64,000 bases of DNA from Acidobacteriaceae bacterium (GTDB taxonomy: Bacteria; Acidobacteriota; Terriglobia; Terriglobales; Acidobacteriaceae). Made by a program: the position numbers and the translations under genes. The notes under the pieces were generated by a model. It searched no databases. It saw only the letters and a program-made list of their open reading frames with translations, and was not told the origin of the DNA. The DNA lies in contig JAOAPC010000003.1 of the NCBI GenBank assembly GCA_025462735.1, positions 1 through 64,000 on the forward strand. Reading direction: 5' to 3'. Shown piece by piece: positions 43,530 to 51,675 of the stretch. Position 1 is the first letter of the stretch. The number at the start of each line of letters is the position of its first letter.

Positions 43530-45335
43530 CTAGCGTGCGGAAACAACCGGCAGGATCAGCGCCGAAGGATGTTCCGCATCGTGATAGATGACATTCGTGG
43601 CCGACCTGAGTGGTTGCTCAGAGTTCACGTCTTCGCTGGCCTTCAGATAGCGGTTGCGCCCGGTGTTCAGGTTGCGGTCGAAGCGCGGAAAGTTGCTGCT
43701 GGAAATTTCGAGGCGCAACGTGTGTCCTTTTTTGAAGACATTGCCGGTCGCCCAGACGTCAATGTTGAATTTGTATATCTGGCCGGGCGTGATCAGCGAC
43801 GGCGTCTCCTGGGAATCGCGATAGCGGGCGCGCACAATTCCTTCGGTCAGATTTTGCGCGAAACCGTCGGGCCATACGTCAACTAACTTGGCGGTGAAGT
43901 CCGTGTCCACGGCTGAAGACTTGGCGTAGAGCTCGAGGGTCACAGGGCCGGTGACTTCTGTATCTTCCGAAATCGGCGGGGTCGAATAAACCAGAACGTC
44001 ATCGCGAGCCTCGACGGCGCGTTGGTCGCGCGGTCCGGGCCCTAAGTGTTGTGAATCGCAACAAAGAGGCCCGCCGACGGTTGGTGCAGGATTCGCCGGA
44101 TCGTAAACATATTGGTCGGACGGTTCTCTGCTGGCAGGCGCTGTGATTGAAAGACTACCGTTCCCGCCGAGCGAATTCGCCTTCCCGCCGGAGTGCAGGA
44201 AATATTTCGTGCTGTGCGCTCTGGCCAGCGGCCAATCGTCTTCTTCGCGCCACTGGTTGGCGCCCATCACGAAAATTTTCACCAGCTTGCCGGACGCGAA
44301 TTCATTCTGCACCCCCTTGAACAGGTATTCGTACCAGTGCAGGGTTATTTCCTCTTCGTCGAATTTGGAGGCAGCGCTGAAGTCCACGTCGCCGATCTTG
44401 GGCCCATTGCCGGCGTGGCCGCCAACAATGACCAACAGCCGTTGCCCGCGGCGCGCTTGTTCCGTCGCCCCATGTGCCTTAATTCCTTCGTAGTTACGCA
44501 ATGAGCCGCCAAGAAAAAGGTCATACCACGCAGCAACGTGCAAAGCGGGAACGTTGATATCACCGAAATGGTCTTCGATGGAGATTGCCTTCCAGTAATC
44601 GTCATAGCTCGGATGCGCCAGCCAGTCGAGATAGTAAGGCGCGAGGGCGGCGGTCGAAGCTGCATCGGAATTTTTATCGAGATTAAATAGCGAATAGCCG
44701 GACAAAGGAAATGTCGAAATTCCCTGCAGCGTGTTGATGTTGTTTGCGACCTCGCGATCGAATGTGTTTAGCGCCAGGCCGGAGGTCCAGTTCTGGTCAA
44801 ACCATTGCTCGAAGGCGCCGCCCTGGTAAACCCAATTCGAATGGTAGTTGCTGGCGGTGACGACGGGACAAATTCCGGCAAGATGCGGAGGATGCGCGAT
44901 TGCCGCAAGCATTTGGGTTGCTCCCACGTAAGACCCGCCGAACATTCCGACCTTGCCGTCTGAGTAAGGAAGCGTGGCGGCCCATTCGACCGAGTCGTAT
45001 CCGTCGTTGGGTTCGTTCTTGAAGGTGTACCACTGGCCTTCGGAGGCGTAGCGGCCGCGCACGTCCTCAAAAATCACGACGAATCCATGCGCCGCAGCCT
45101 TCAATCCAAAATCGACGCCGTTATCTTTGTTGTAGGGCGTGCGCTGCAGGAGCACGGGAAACTTACCGTCGGCGGCGGGACGATAAATGTCGGCGCGCAG
45201 CGTGACTCCATCGCGCATTTTGACGGGCGCGTTGCGCTCGTAAGTGACGGGATATTGGTCGGCAGCACGGGCGAGGGAGGAGGAGAGGAGACAACTGACA
45301 ATTGCCAACACCGACCGGAATATTTTTTGATTCAT
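43530..45335 (-). CDS. CocE/NonD-family hydrolase, exported
   Basis: 601 aa from ATG 45335 (AGGAG seven bases upstream). Signal peptide ~1-24 (ending LARAA). Alpha/beta hydrolase of the X-Pro dipeptidyl-peptidase S15 / cocaine-esterase type: 'YERNAPVKMRDGVTLRADIYRP', 'QRTPYNKDNG', catalytic Ser in 'GMFGGSYVGATQMLAA', Asp and His further on ('VVGGHAGNG'), and a C-terminal jelly-roll domain (~370-600) with 'GPVTLELYAKSSAVDTDFTAKLVDVWPDG'. Probably a periplasmic acyl or peptide hydrolase; substrate unknown. Single gene. Confidence 0.92.
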   Translation of the reverse strand: MNQKIFRSVLAIVSCLLSSSLARAADQYPVTYERNAPVKMRDGVTLRADIYRPAADGKFPVLLQRTPYNKDNGVDFGLKAAAHGFVVIFEDVRGRYASEGQWYTFKNEPNDGYDSVEWAATLPYSDGKVGMFGGSYVGATQMLAAIAHPPHLAGICPVVTASNYHSNWVYQGGAFEQWFDQNWTSGLALNTFDREVANNINTLQGISTFPLSGYSLFNLDKNSDAASTAALAPYYLDWLAHPSYDDYWKAISIEDHFGDINVPALHVAAWYDLFLGGSLRNYEGIKAHGATEQARRGQRLLVIVGGHAGNGPKIGDVDFSAASKFDEEEITLHWYEYLFKGVQNEFASGKLVKIFVMGANQWREEDDWPLARAHSTKYFLHSGGKANSLGGNGSLSITAPASREPSDQYVYDPANPAPTVGGPLCCDSQHLGPGPRDQRAVEARDDVLVYSTPPISEDTEVTGPVTLELYAKSSAVDTDFTAKLVDVWPDGFAQNLTEGIVRARYRDSQETPSLITPGQIYKFNIDVWATGNVFKKGHTLRLEISSSNFPRFDRNLNTGRNRYLKASEDVNSEQPLRSATNVIYHDAEHPSALILPVVSAR

Positions 45336-45414
45336 CCAGACTCTCCTGGAAATGAGAAACGGCAAGAGCTTACCAGAAAAGATCAGGGCGGCGGATGTTT
45401 AGGAGTGAATGTGG

Positions 45415-45660
45415 AGGCGCGGGCGTCTCGCCCGTGCCACGGCCCTTCGAGGCGGTCGAACTGCCTTGAAAGGGCTCGGCTTTCAGCCGAGCTGTCCGTC
45501 GGCTTTGGGGAAGTTACGGCACGGCTGAAAGCCGTGCCCTTTCAAAGATTCTCAGGACCCATGCCGTCCCTGAAGGGACTCGGGGCTTTCTGCATTCCTT
45601 CCCGGCACTCACGTGCCGGGCTATTTATATTCCGCCGCTGCGCGGCTAGTTATCGTGGTG
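45415..45660 (+). repeat. Repeat cluster incl. three-hairpin repeat, copy 3
   Basis: 45418-45439: GCGCGGGCGTCTCGCCCGTG. 45466-45545: inverted AAAGGGCTCGGCTTTCAGCC / GGCTGAAAGCCGTGCCCTTT. 45563-45648: the three-hairpin repeat, GCCGTCCCTGAAGGGACTCG, CCCGGCACTCACGTGCCGGG, CCGCCGCTGCGCGGC. No gene from 45366 to 45806. Confidence 0.75.
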
Positions 45661-45806
45661 AACCGCTGTTATTCCGAGCGGAGCAGGATGGTGGCTTGCG
45701 AATCATCTTGCGAAGTCGGAACCTGCTGTTCGGAGCATGCTTGCAGTCCAACAGAACAGGGCCAGCGCCCGAGTTGTTTAATAATTGATTCAGTATTGAA
45801 CCGAGT

Positions 45807-46687
45807 ATGTTGCTAAACAGTCTTCTCGATCAGGGTACTTCGCCCCTTGTCGTTCCCTCTGTCTACTTCGATACCCAAATCCTATCCCGCGTCGCACGCG
45901 GGAGATTTCCGAGCAAGACTGGAAAATCATCGCCGAGTACGTAGATCGTAACGCTCAGCACTGGGTATCCTTGACGACGATGTATGAATTGTTATCTGGA
46001 GCGCCAGATGGTGACGAATCGCGTTTCGGCGAGTATCGCAACGCCTTCGCCGCCTTACGGATAAGTCGCCGTCAGACCTATCTTCCCCTCGTCGGAGACT
46101 TCATTCGTAACAGGTTGTTCGGACTTCCGCTACGACGACAGGATTTCGGACCGGACGAATTGAGCAAGTGGATTGATATTGTGGTTCGGTCTTCCTCCCG
46201 CGCCGATTTACTGAGTGGTCTTGTTGAACTCGATGAATCCGACCCCCAGAGTTACGGCTTCAAATTGGCAATGGTCCGAGATCATATATCAAAAGGAAAG
46301 GCCCAATACGTTGAACGATTGAAGGCCCTCAAAGCCGAAGGAAAGAAACGCCACGATATTGGAACTTGGGCTTCGCGAATAGTGTACCAACTACAGCTGC
46401 CTCTCACGAAGCAGAATAAGCGGAAAATAGAAGAAGCACTGGATGTTGCATATCATCATGACGTAAGCATTCGGACGAAGTCTAGAGAGAAGAAATTCAA
46501 CTTCGAAAAACACGCAAGCTCATGGCTTGATTCCAACCAACTCTTCTATTTAGCAGACCCGAATTTCATTTTCGTAACTGCGGATAGGAAGTTAGTTCGG
46601 GAAGTATCAGCAAGCTCGCAAGCAAAGCGAACGCTTCTCTTCGATGATTTACTCAAGATCGCGAAAGTCGACATGCCACCCTTATAA
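45807..46687 (+). pseudogene. PIN-domain protein, frameshifted
   Basis: The 5' part (45807-~45900) reads MLLNSLLDQGTSPLVVPSVY then FDTQILSRVARG in one frame; from about 45890 the homologous continuation 'REISEQDWKIIAEYVDRNAQ' is in another frame and runs to 46687. Joined, it gives a PIN-like nuclease of ~290 aa: first acidic motif 'VYFDTQIL', Glu in 'LTTMYELLSG', and the C-terminal 'NFIFVTADRKLVREV' acidic motif. It is therefore either a real mutation that inactivates an RNA-cleaving (toxin- or defence-type) protein, or a one-base sequence error near 45885-45905. Lower G+C than its neighbours by eye. The last 6 bases overlap the thrS end tail-to-tail. Confidence 0.65.
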
Positions 46688-48892
46688 CAGCGACGTTTTT
46701 TCCGCGATCAGCTTCCTAACTCTCTCCCCAAATTCCTCCGCGCTCATATCTTCCGTCTTCTCTTTTCCTCTGGTCCGGACGTTCACCTTGCCGGCTTCGG
46801 CTTCTTTGTCTCCGACGACCAGCATGAACGGGACTTTCTGCATCGCGTGCTCGCGGATTTTGGCGTTCATTTTTTCGTTGTGGGCGTCCACTTCGACGCG
46901 AACGTTCACGGATCCCACGTCTCGCAAAACCGGCGAGAAATGGGGCACCCCCAACTCTGCCGAGCTCGGCTCGGCCGGGCGGGTCTGGAGACCCGCCCCT
47001 ACATGGGCACTCTCACCACGCAGCATCGCTGCAACTTTGTTCGCATACTCGACATGCCTCTCGGCGATTGGAATCAGCACGACCTGCACCGGTGACAACC
47101 ATACCGGGAACGCTCCCGCGTAGTGCTCAATCAGCACGCCGAAGAATCGCTCGATTGATCCATACAGCGCGCGATGCACCATCACCGGCTGTTTGCGGGT
47201 TCCGTCTTCCGCGACGTATTCCAGCCCAAAGCGAGCAGGCAAGTTGAAATCAAACTGCACGGTCGAAAGCTGCCAGAGCCGGCCAATCGCATCCACAAGC
47301 TTGATATCAATTTTTGGGCCGTAGAAAGCCGCTTCACCCGGAATCGTCTTGTACTCGATCCCAAGACGCTTGAGCACTTTTTCCAAAGAAGCCGTCGCCG
47401 TATTCCACTGCTCTTCTGATCCCACAAAGCTTGCACGCTGCGCTGGGTCCCAGGTCGACAGCTCCGTAACGAATTGATCGAACCCAAAATCTTTCAGTAC
47501 GTCGCGCGCAAACTCAACGCAATCGGCAATTTCTTTTTCAATCTGCTCCGGAGTGCAAAATATATGCGCGTCGTCTTGAGTAAACCCTCGCACACGTAGA
47601 AGCCCGTGCATCACTCCAGACCGCTCATACCGATACACCGTGCCCAGCTCGCTCAGCCGCACCGGCAAATCGCGATACGACTTCAGCGAGTCCTTATATA
47701 TAAGAATGTGTCCGGGGCAGTTCATCGGCTTCAGGCGATACTCGGCGTCGTCCAGCTCCATCACGTCAAACATGTTCTGCGAGTAATAGCCCTCGTGCCC
47801 CGAGGTCTGCCAAAGCTGCTTGCGCATCACGTGCGGCGTGTACACCAGCGAATAGCCGCGCTTGATGTACTGGTCGCGCATCCAGTCTTCCATCTCTTTG
47901 CGGATGATGCCGCCCTTGGGGTGCCAGAAAATCAGCCCCGGCCCGGCCAGCTCCTGAATGGAAAACAGATCGAGCTGCTTGCCCAGCACGCGATGGTCGC
48001 GCTTCTTGGCCTCTTCGATCTGGTGCAGATAATTGTCGAGGTCTTTTTTTGAGAAAAATGACGTCCCGTAGATGCGCTGCAGTTGCGGGTTCTTCTCGTC
48101 GCCCAACCAGTACGCGCCGGCAATATTCAGCAGCTTGAATGCCTTGATCTTGCCGGTTGAAGGAATGTGCGGCCCGCGGCAGAAGTCGAGAAACTTGCCG
48201 GTCTTGTAAATCGAAATCTTTTCATCGGGACGAGTGAACTGCTCGATGAAGTGGCACTTCATGAAGTCGCCTTCACTCTTGAAGCGCTGCAAGCCTTCAT
48301 CCCGCGGCAAAAACTCGCGCGCGTACGGCAGGTTCTGCTGCACCAGCTCCTGCATTTTCTTTTCGATTTTTTCCAGGTCCTCGGGAGTGAATGGAGTTGG
48401 ACGATAGAAGTCGTAAAAGAATCCGCTCTCGGTGGCGGGGCCGTGGCCAAGCTTGGTCTCCGGAAAAAGTTCGAGCACCGCTGCTGCGAGTAAGTGTGCG
48501 GACGAATGCCGATAAACTCCCAGCGCCTCGGGATCTTTTTCCGTGAGGATGCGCAGGTCGGTGTCTTTATCTAACGGCCGGGTCAGATCGATGAGGTCGC
48601 CATCACTCGCTGATTGTGGAGGGACGGGCTGTGTGGGGCGGGCGCCCTCGCCCGCCTGATCTTGAGTGTAGCGGCGGCCCTCCAGAGCCTGCCCTGAGCT
48701 CGCCGAAGGGTCCGCCCGACTTTGATCTTGCGAGCTGGGGCCGTTTCCCCGATGCAAAGGCTTTGCCTTGGCCGCTATCGCCGCATCCGCCAGCCGCGGA
48801 CTGATCGACTTCGCGACATCGAGCGCAGTCGCGCCCTTAGGCACTTCTTTCTCGCTCCCATCTGGGAGCTTAATGTGAATGTTTTCTGACAT
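46682..48892 (-). CDS. thrS: Threonyl-tRNA synthetase
   Basis: 736 aa, roughly 90 longer than usual. Charges tRNA-Thr. TGS (1-~105), editing domain ('RHSSAHLLAAAVLELFPETKLGHGPATESGFFYDF' with HxxxH), class II catalytic core ('YTPHVMRKQLWQTSGHEGYYS', 'MNCPGHILIYK', 'RVRGFTQDDAHIFCTPEQ', 'VMVHRALYGSIERFFGVLIEHYAGAFP') and anticodon-binding domain (~600-736). Two palindromic repeats are inserted in frame: residues ~49-93 within the TGS domain and ~623-650 in the anticodon-binding domain. Catalytic motifs are intact. Confidence 0.96.
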   Translation of the reverse strand: MSENIHIKLPDGSEKEVPKGATALDVAKSISPRLADAAIAAKAKPLHRGNGPSSQDQSRADPSASSGQALEGRRYTQDQAGEGARPTQPVPPQSASDGDLIDLTRPLDKDTDLRILTEKDPEALGVYRHSSAHLLAAAVLELFPETKLGHGPATESGFFYDFYRPTPFTPEDLEKIEKKMQELVQQNLPYAREFLPRDEGLQRFKSEGDFMKCHFIEQFTRPDEKISIYKTGKFLDFCRGPHIPSTGKIKAFKLLNIAGAYWLGDEKNPQLQRIYGTSFFSKKDLDNYLHQIEEAKKRDHRVLGKQLDLFSIQELAGPGLIFWHPKGGIIRKEMEDWMRDQYIKRGYSLVYTPHVMRKQLWQTSGHEGYYSQNMFDVMELDDAEYRLKPMNCPGHILIYKDSLKSYRDLPVRLSELGTVYRYERSGVMHGLLRVRGFTQDDAHIFCTPEQIEKEIADCVEFARDVLKDFGFDQFVTELSTWDPAQRASFVGSEEQWNTATASLEKVLKRLGIEYKTIPGEAAFYGPKIDIKLVDAIGRLWQLSTVQFDFNLPARFGLEYVAEDGTRKQPVMVHRALYGSIERFFGVLIEHYAGAFPVWLSPVQVVLIPIAERHVEYANKVAAMLRGESAHVGAGLQTRPAEPSSAELGVPHFSPVLRDVGSVNVRVEVDAHNEKMNAKIREHAMQKVPFMLVVGDKEAEAGKVNVRTRGKEKTEDMSAEEFGERVRKLIAEKTSLL
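46930..47024. repeat. Palindromic insert 2 inside thrS
   Basis: Contains GCCGAGCTCGGC and GGGCGGGTCTGGAGACCCGCCC followed by CTACATGGGC. Codes for 'HVGAGLQTRPAEPSSAELGV' and a few flanking residues in the anticodon-binding domain. Confidence 0.72.
48612..48745. repeat. Palindromic insert 1 inside thrS
   Basis: Contains GGGCGGGCGCCCTCGCCCGCC, a TGATCTTGAGTGTAGCGGCG block and CCTGCCCTGAGCTCGCCGAA. Codes for about 45 residues of low-complexity 'SSQDQSRADPSASSGQALEG' type inside the TGS domain. Confidence 0.72.
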
Positions 48893-48951
48893 GGAATGAG
48901 TTTCAGTTTATGGGAGTTGGGAAAGGAGGGTCAAACAAGCGGCTGTTGCCG

Positions 48952-49383
48952 CTATCGAATGATCCACATATTAGGTGGGTGAAACGCCAGCAAACCGTCA
49001 TCCTCCATCTCACGTAAGACGGCCTCTATTTTGATCGACCGATCCGGGTCTCTCGGATCTGGCAGTCCCAACTTGCGCTGTGCCCTGACTGTCTGCCTGT
49101 ATTTCTGTTCGTGTTCTGATGGTATCGGATCACCGAACAGCGGGACATCTCCGAGCGCCTGATTCATTTGCGCGATGTACACTCTACGATCAATCGTCGC
49201 CAGATCATAACGGACTTCACCAGGTAACGGAGCGATCAAACGTCCCGGTTCCGTCGCGATGGCTCTCAAGACAAATCGATTTCGTTCTTTCCTGCGGCTC
49301 TTGCGGAACGCCGATACAGCAGCAACTAAACGGTCGCGCAACGCAGGGGCAATAAGGTCGACCAATTCGCCGAGCCAATTCAT
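48952..49383 (-). CDS. Hypothetical protein
   Basis: 143 aa, not recognised. Starts with an amphipathic helix (MNWLGELVDLIAPALRDRLV) and a basic stretch (FRKSRRKERNR); no signal peptide or strong membrane segment. The last ~35 residues ('SIKIEAVLREMEDDGLLAFH') could be a winged-helix-like unit. ATG start. It lies between thrS and another orphan gene, at the border of the repeat-rich accessory region. Function unknown; moderate confidence that it is a real gene from its length and codon use. Confidence 0.5.
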   Translation of the reverse strand: MNWLGELVDLIAPALRDRLVAAVSAFRKSRRKERNRFVLRAIATEPGRLIAPLPGEVRYDLATIDRRVYIAQMNQALGDVPLFGDPIPSEHEQKYRQTVRAQRKLGLPDPRDPDRSIKIEAVLREMEDDGLLAFHPPNMWIIR

Positions 49384-49428
49384 GGCAGAATTCTAGCTCT
49401 CGGTTGCACCTCTAATGACAATTAGTGT

Positions 49429-50010
49429 CTACCGGACTGGTTCCAGCGTTTCGTCGAGTGTGACAAAATCCCGCCTGTTGCTATCGTTGGGCGTGTCCAG
49501 TGTCCCAATATGAAATTCAAGACCCTGGCCGTTCGCAAACACAAAAGTCACGACGTCTGACTCAGCATTACTCACCCTCTCGTGTTTAACGGAGATTGCA
49601 GCGGAGGTTTCACCCTCGGGCAAGGAACGTTTAACCGCCCTCATGAAGGCAACTAGATCCTCGTTAAATGTGTCGACGTTATCTGCTAAAGCTCGGGAAA
49701 TGCGTACGACTTTCCCCTCAGAAAAGTAAATAACACCAAGAATGGCCTGCGTTGATTCTTCTTTGGGTAGGACGAAATGTCCAACCATCTTGCCCGCCGG
49801 GCTTGGTCGTTTCTCAACCTCGGACTCGGCAGGAGGTGAAAGCCTGCAGCAAGAAGACAGTGCCATTGCCGCGTCACGCTTTGACATTCCAACGTAGAAC
49901 TGTTCTCCGCCAAAGTAAAACACGGGCGGGTTGCGGTCGTTACTCTGCGAATACAGCAGACAACTTTGGAACAGAACTACTGCGAAAACGCACACTTCTC
50001 TTTTTGACAT
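49429..50010 (-). CDS. Hypothetical exported protein
   Basis: 193 aa from ATG 50010. Signal peptide ~1-20 (VCVFAVVLFQSCLLYSQS). Then 'VFYFGGEQFYVGMSKRDAAMALSSCCRL', a region like the SmpA/BLIP-type 'vG-s-k-da' fold seen in small periplasmic binding proteins, and 'AILGVIYFSEGKVVRISRAL'. Two adjacent Cys (SSCCRL). Function unknown. The longer frame to 50061 lies in a region without coding character. Confidence 0.6.
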   Translation of the reverse strand: MSKREVCVFAVVLFQSCLLYSQSNDRNPPVFYFGGEQFYVGMSKRDAAMALSSCCRLSPPAESEVEKRPSPAGKMVGHFVLPKEESTQAILGVIYFSEGKVVRISRALADNVDTFNEDLVAFMRAVKRSLPEGETSAAISVKHERVSNAESDVVTFVFANGQGLEFHIGTLDTPNDSNRRDFVTLDETLEPVR

Positions 50011-50119
50011 GGCTAGCTCCGATTCAGAAATCGTTGACATGATAGCTGATTGGAAACCCACGGCTCAGCTGCCCAACCTCCGCGATTTTCGATGGGTGAG
50101 GACCCTTAAAAATCCCAAA

Positions 50120-50325
50120 GCAGGTTCCCCCACTCCGCAGGATGATTCGCTTCACGAATCATCCTGCCTCGGTCGGAATGACAGGGTCCTGGGGATCGTG
50201 TCGGCACGGCTGAAGCCGTGCCCTGATACAACCCGTGCTCTTTCGGCACGGCTGAAGCCGCCGTTATCTTTAAAGGAAGCTTTTTGGGCACGTCTGAAGA
50301 CGTGCCCCGATACAACCTTCGGGGA
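50120..50325 (+). repeat. REP and long-hairpin repeats
   Basis: 50136-50182: AGGATGATTCGC...GAATCATCCTGCCTCGGTCGG, a hairpin family also at 60066-60105. 50208-50232: GGCACGGCTGAAGCCGTGCC + CTGATACAACC. 50245-50270: a partial unit. 50287-50316: GGCACGTCTGAAGACGTGCC + CCGATACAACC. These are REP units of the kind flanking the RAYT genes. Confidence 0.8.
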
Positions 50326-50441
50326 CAAAAATCAACAGCCCCGGTAGTCTGCCGGGACTGGATTGCCAGGGAGTACGCTGCCTATCAGGACGATCATAGC
50401 AAGCTGAGCGCAATTATCTAGTGGCCGTGCGGAGGACGACG
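50326..50441 (-). other. Decayed second copy of allo-tRNA locus (3' part)
   Basis: On the minus strand: 3' acceptor strand CGTCCTCC (50438-50431), then a spacer with TGCTATGAT (50401-50393), a tail CCTGATAGGCAGCGTACTCC and CTGGCAATCC, and the terminator hairpin CAGTCCCGGCAGACTACCGG..., the same order as after the intact tRNA at 53812-53900. The 5' part and T arm of the tRNA are missing or decayed; RAYT1/REP sequence begins immediately beyond (50456). The tail differs from the other copy at several places, implying a tRNA with anticodon stem GCTGC/GCAGC and again anticodon ATC. Confidence 0.6.
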
Positions 50442-50465
50442 AAGTTAACTCGATGCGCGGTTGTA

Positions 50466-50999
50466 TCAGGGCACGCCTTCAGGCGTGCCGACCGGGAGCA
50501 GGAAGCTTGAGGGCTTTAGCCCCTGAGGCACTTCGTCAAGCTCGAATCTGCCACAAGCGGAAGAATACGCGTATTCCGTGGCGCTCAGCACGAGTCGCCG
50601 CTTCACCGGATTCTGGGCGATGTACTCCTGGACGCGACCGAGGTGCTCCGGGTCATAAATTCGCACTTCTGAGAATCCGCGCTGCCAGACCGGTGGCCTG
50701 AACCCGAACTGTTTACCGGCACGGAAGGCGAATCCGCCTTTGATGAATTGAGCCGCGCGCTCAATGGTGATTTCGTGGCCGACTGTGATCAGTAGGTGAA
50801 AATGGTCAGGCATAACCACGAAGCTATGCAGAAAGTATTTGCGCTCTGAGCGGTAGTGGTACAAAACATCGATGAAGAGGCTTGCGGAGCGCTCGGATTG
50901 CAGCAGATTGCGTTTTCCTGCGATTGATGATGTCACGAAAAAAGCTCGCAGTGTTGGAGGAATGGCGGATAGTCCGGCGTGACGACTGGGGATTGCCAT
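50466..50999 (-). CDS. REP-associated tyrosine transposase (RAYT), copy 1
   Basis: 177 aa. Y1/HUH-type single-strand transposase: HUH motif in 'VVMPDHFHLLITVG' and catalytic Tyr in 'RVQEYIAQNPVKRRL', with 'WQRGFSEVRIYD' between, the pattern of TnpA_REP proteins that process REP hairpins. 23 of 177 residues differ from RAYT2 (about 87% identity by eye). Its last codons and stop lie inside a REP hairpin (GGCACGCCTGAAGGCGTGCC codes GTPEGVP), and 'GLKP' is coded by a second hairpin (GGGGCTAAAGCCC). REP units in inverted orientation flank both sides. Confidence 0.93.
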   Translation of the reverse strand: MAIPSRHAGLSAIPPTLRAFFVTSSIAGKRNLLQSERSASLFIDVLYHYRSERKYFLHSFVVMPDHFHLLITVGHEITIERAAQFIKGGFAFRAGKQFGFRPPVWQRGFSEVRIYDPEHLGRVQEYIAQNPVKRRLVLSATEYAYSSACGRFELDEVPQGLKPSSFLLPVGTPEGVP

Positions 51000-51034
51000 G
51001 CGCGAGATTGTCGCGTTTGGATATGAAATAAAGA

Positions 51035-51050
51035 TGTGACGATTGTCACA
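51035..51050. promoter_or_regulatory. 16-bp palindrome upstream of RAYT1
   Basis: TGTGACGATTGTCACA, 35 bases before the RAYT1 start. Matches the CRP/FNR-type consensus and the palindromes before RAYT2 and the GIY-YIG gene. Confidence 0.65.
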
Positions 51051-51087
51051 ATAGAATATTCTGATGCCCAGAATGGGACGGCCCCAC

Positions 51088-51350
51088 AGCGGCTAGAGCC
51101 GCCCTTATCTTTAACGAATCTTTCGGCACGTCTAAAGACGTGCCCTGATACAAACCTTGTCCGCATAAATGCCGCGGGAAGGCCCCACAGCGGCTAAAGC
51201 CGCCCTTATCTTTAACGAATCTTTCGGCACGTTTGAAGACGTGCCCTGATACAAACCGAACCATGCCAGGTTTTGAAGAGGAGCGGCTAAAGCCGTCCTT
51301 ATCTTTAACGAATCTTTCGGCACGTCTAAAGACGTGCCCTGATACAAACC
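51088..51350 (+). repeat. REP array upstream of RAYT1
   Basis: Three tandem two-hairpin units: GCGGCTAAAGCCGC, TTATCTTTAACGAATCTTTC, GGCACGTCTAAAGACGTGCC + CTGATACAAACC. Positions ~51088-51157, 51190-51257 and 51282-51350; spacers differ. From 51351 to 51675 I see nothing recognisable apart from the ribosome site of the next gene. Confidence 0.88.
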
Positions 51351-51675
51351 TTGTCCGCATAAATACCGCGGTTAGGAATGATCCAAGTCGGTCGGCACGA
51401 CCAAGGGCTTGGGGTCGAAATCTTCTTATCCGTGACTGCGCGGAAGGGCGGACGAATTTACGAAGAAATTACAAATCCGTTTGCCGATGGAGAGCAGATG
51501 CGAGTATGCTGATTGCCGCGCGCCACGGCCCATTCGGGCAGGCTACGCAGGCCCTACCCGAAACGGGCTACAACGTGGCTTCGCATCGGTGGTTTCCGGT
51601 GTGACGCCAAAAACACATTGATCGGAATCCTCTCCGACGTTCGGTGCCGAATGACTTTGCACACAGGAGCACTCT

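Noticed and set aside
51088-51350. CRISPR-like spacing of repeats
   Set aside because: Units are two-hairpin REPs with irregular spacing and decayed spacers, next to a RAYT gene; no cas genes.
51088-51360. Minus-strand frames with repeated 'MRTRFVSGHVFRRAERFVKD'
   Set aside because: Pure translation of the REP units.
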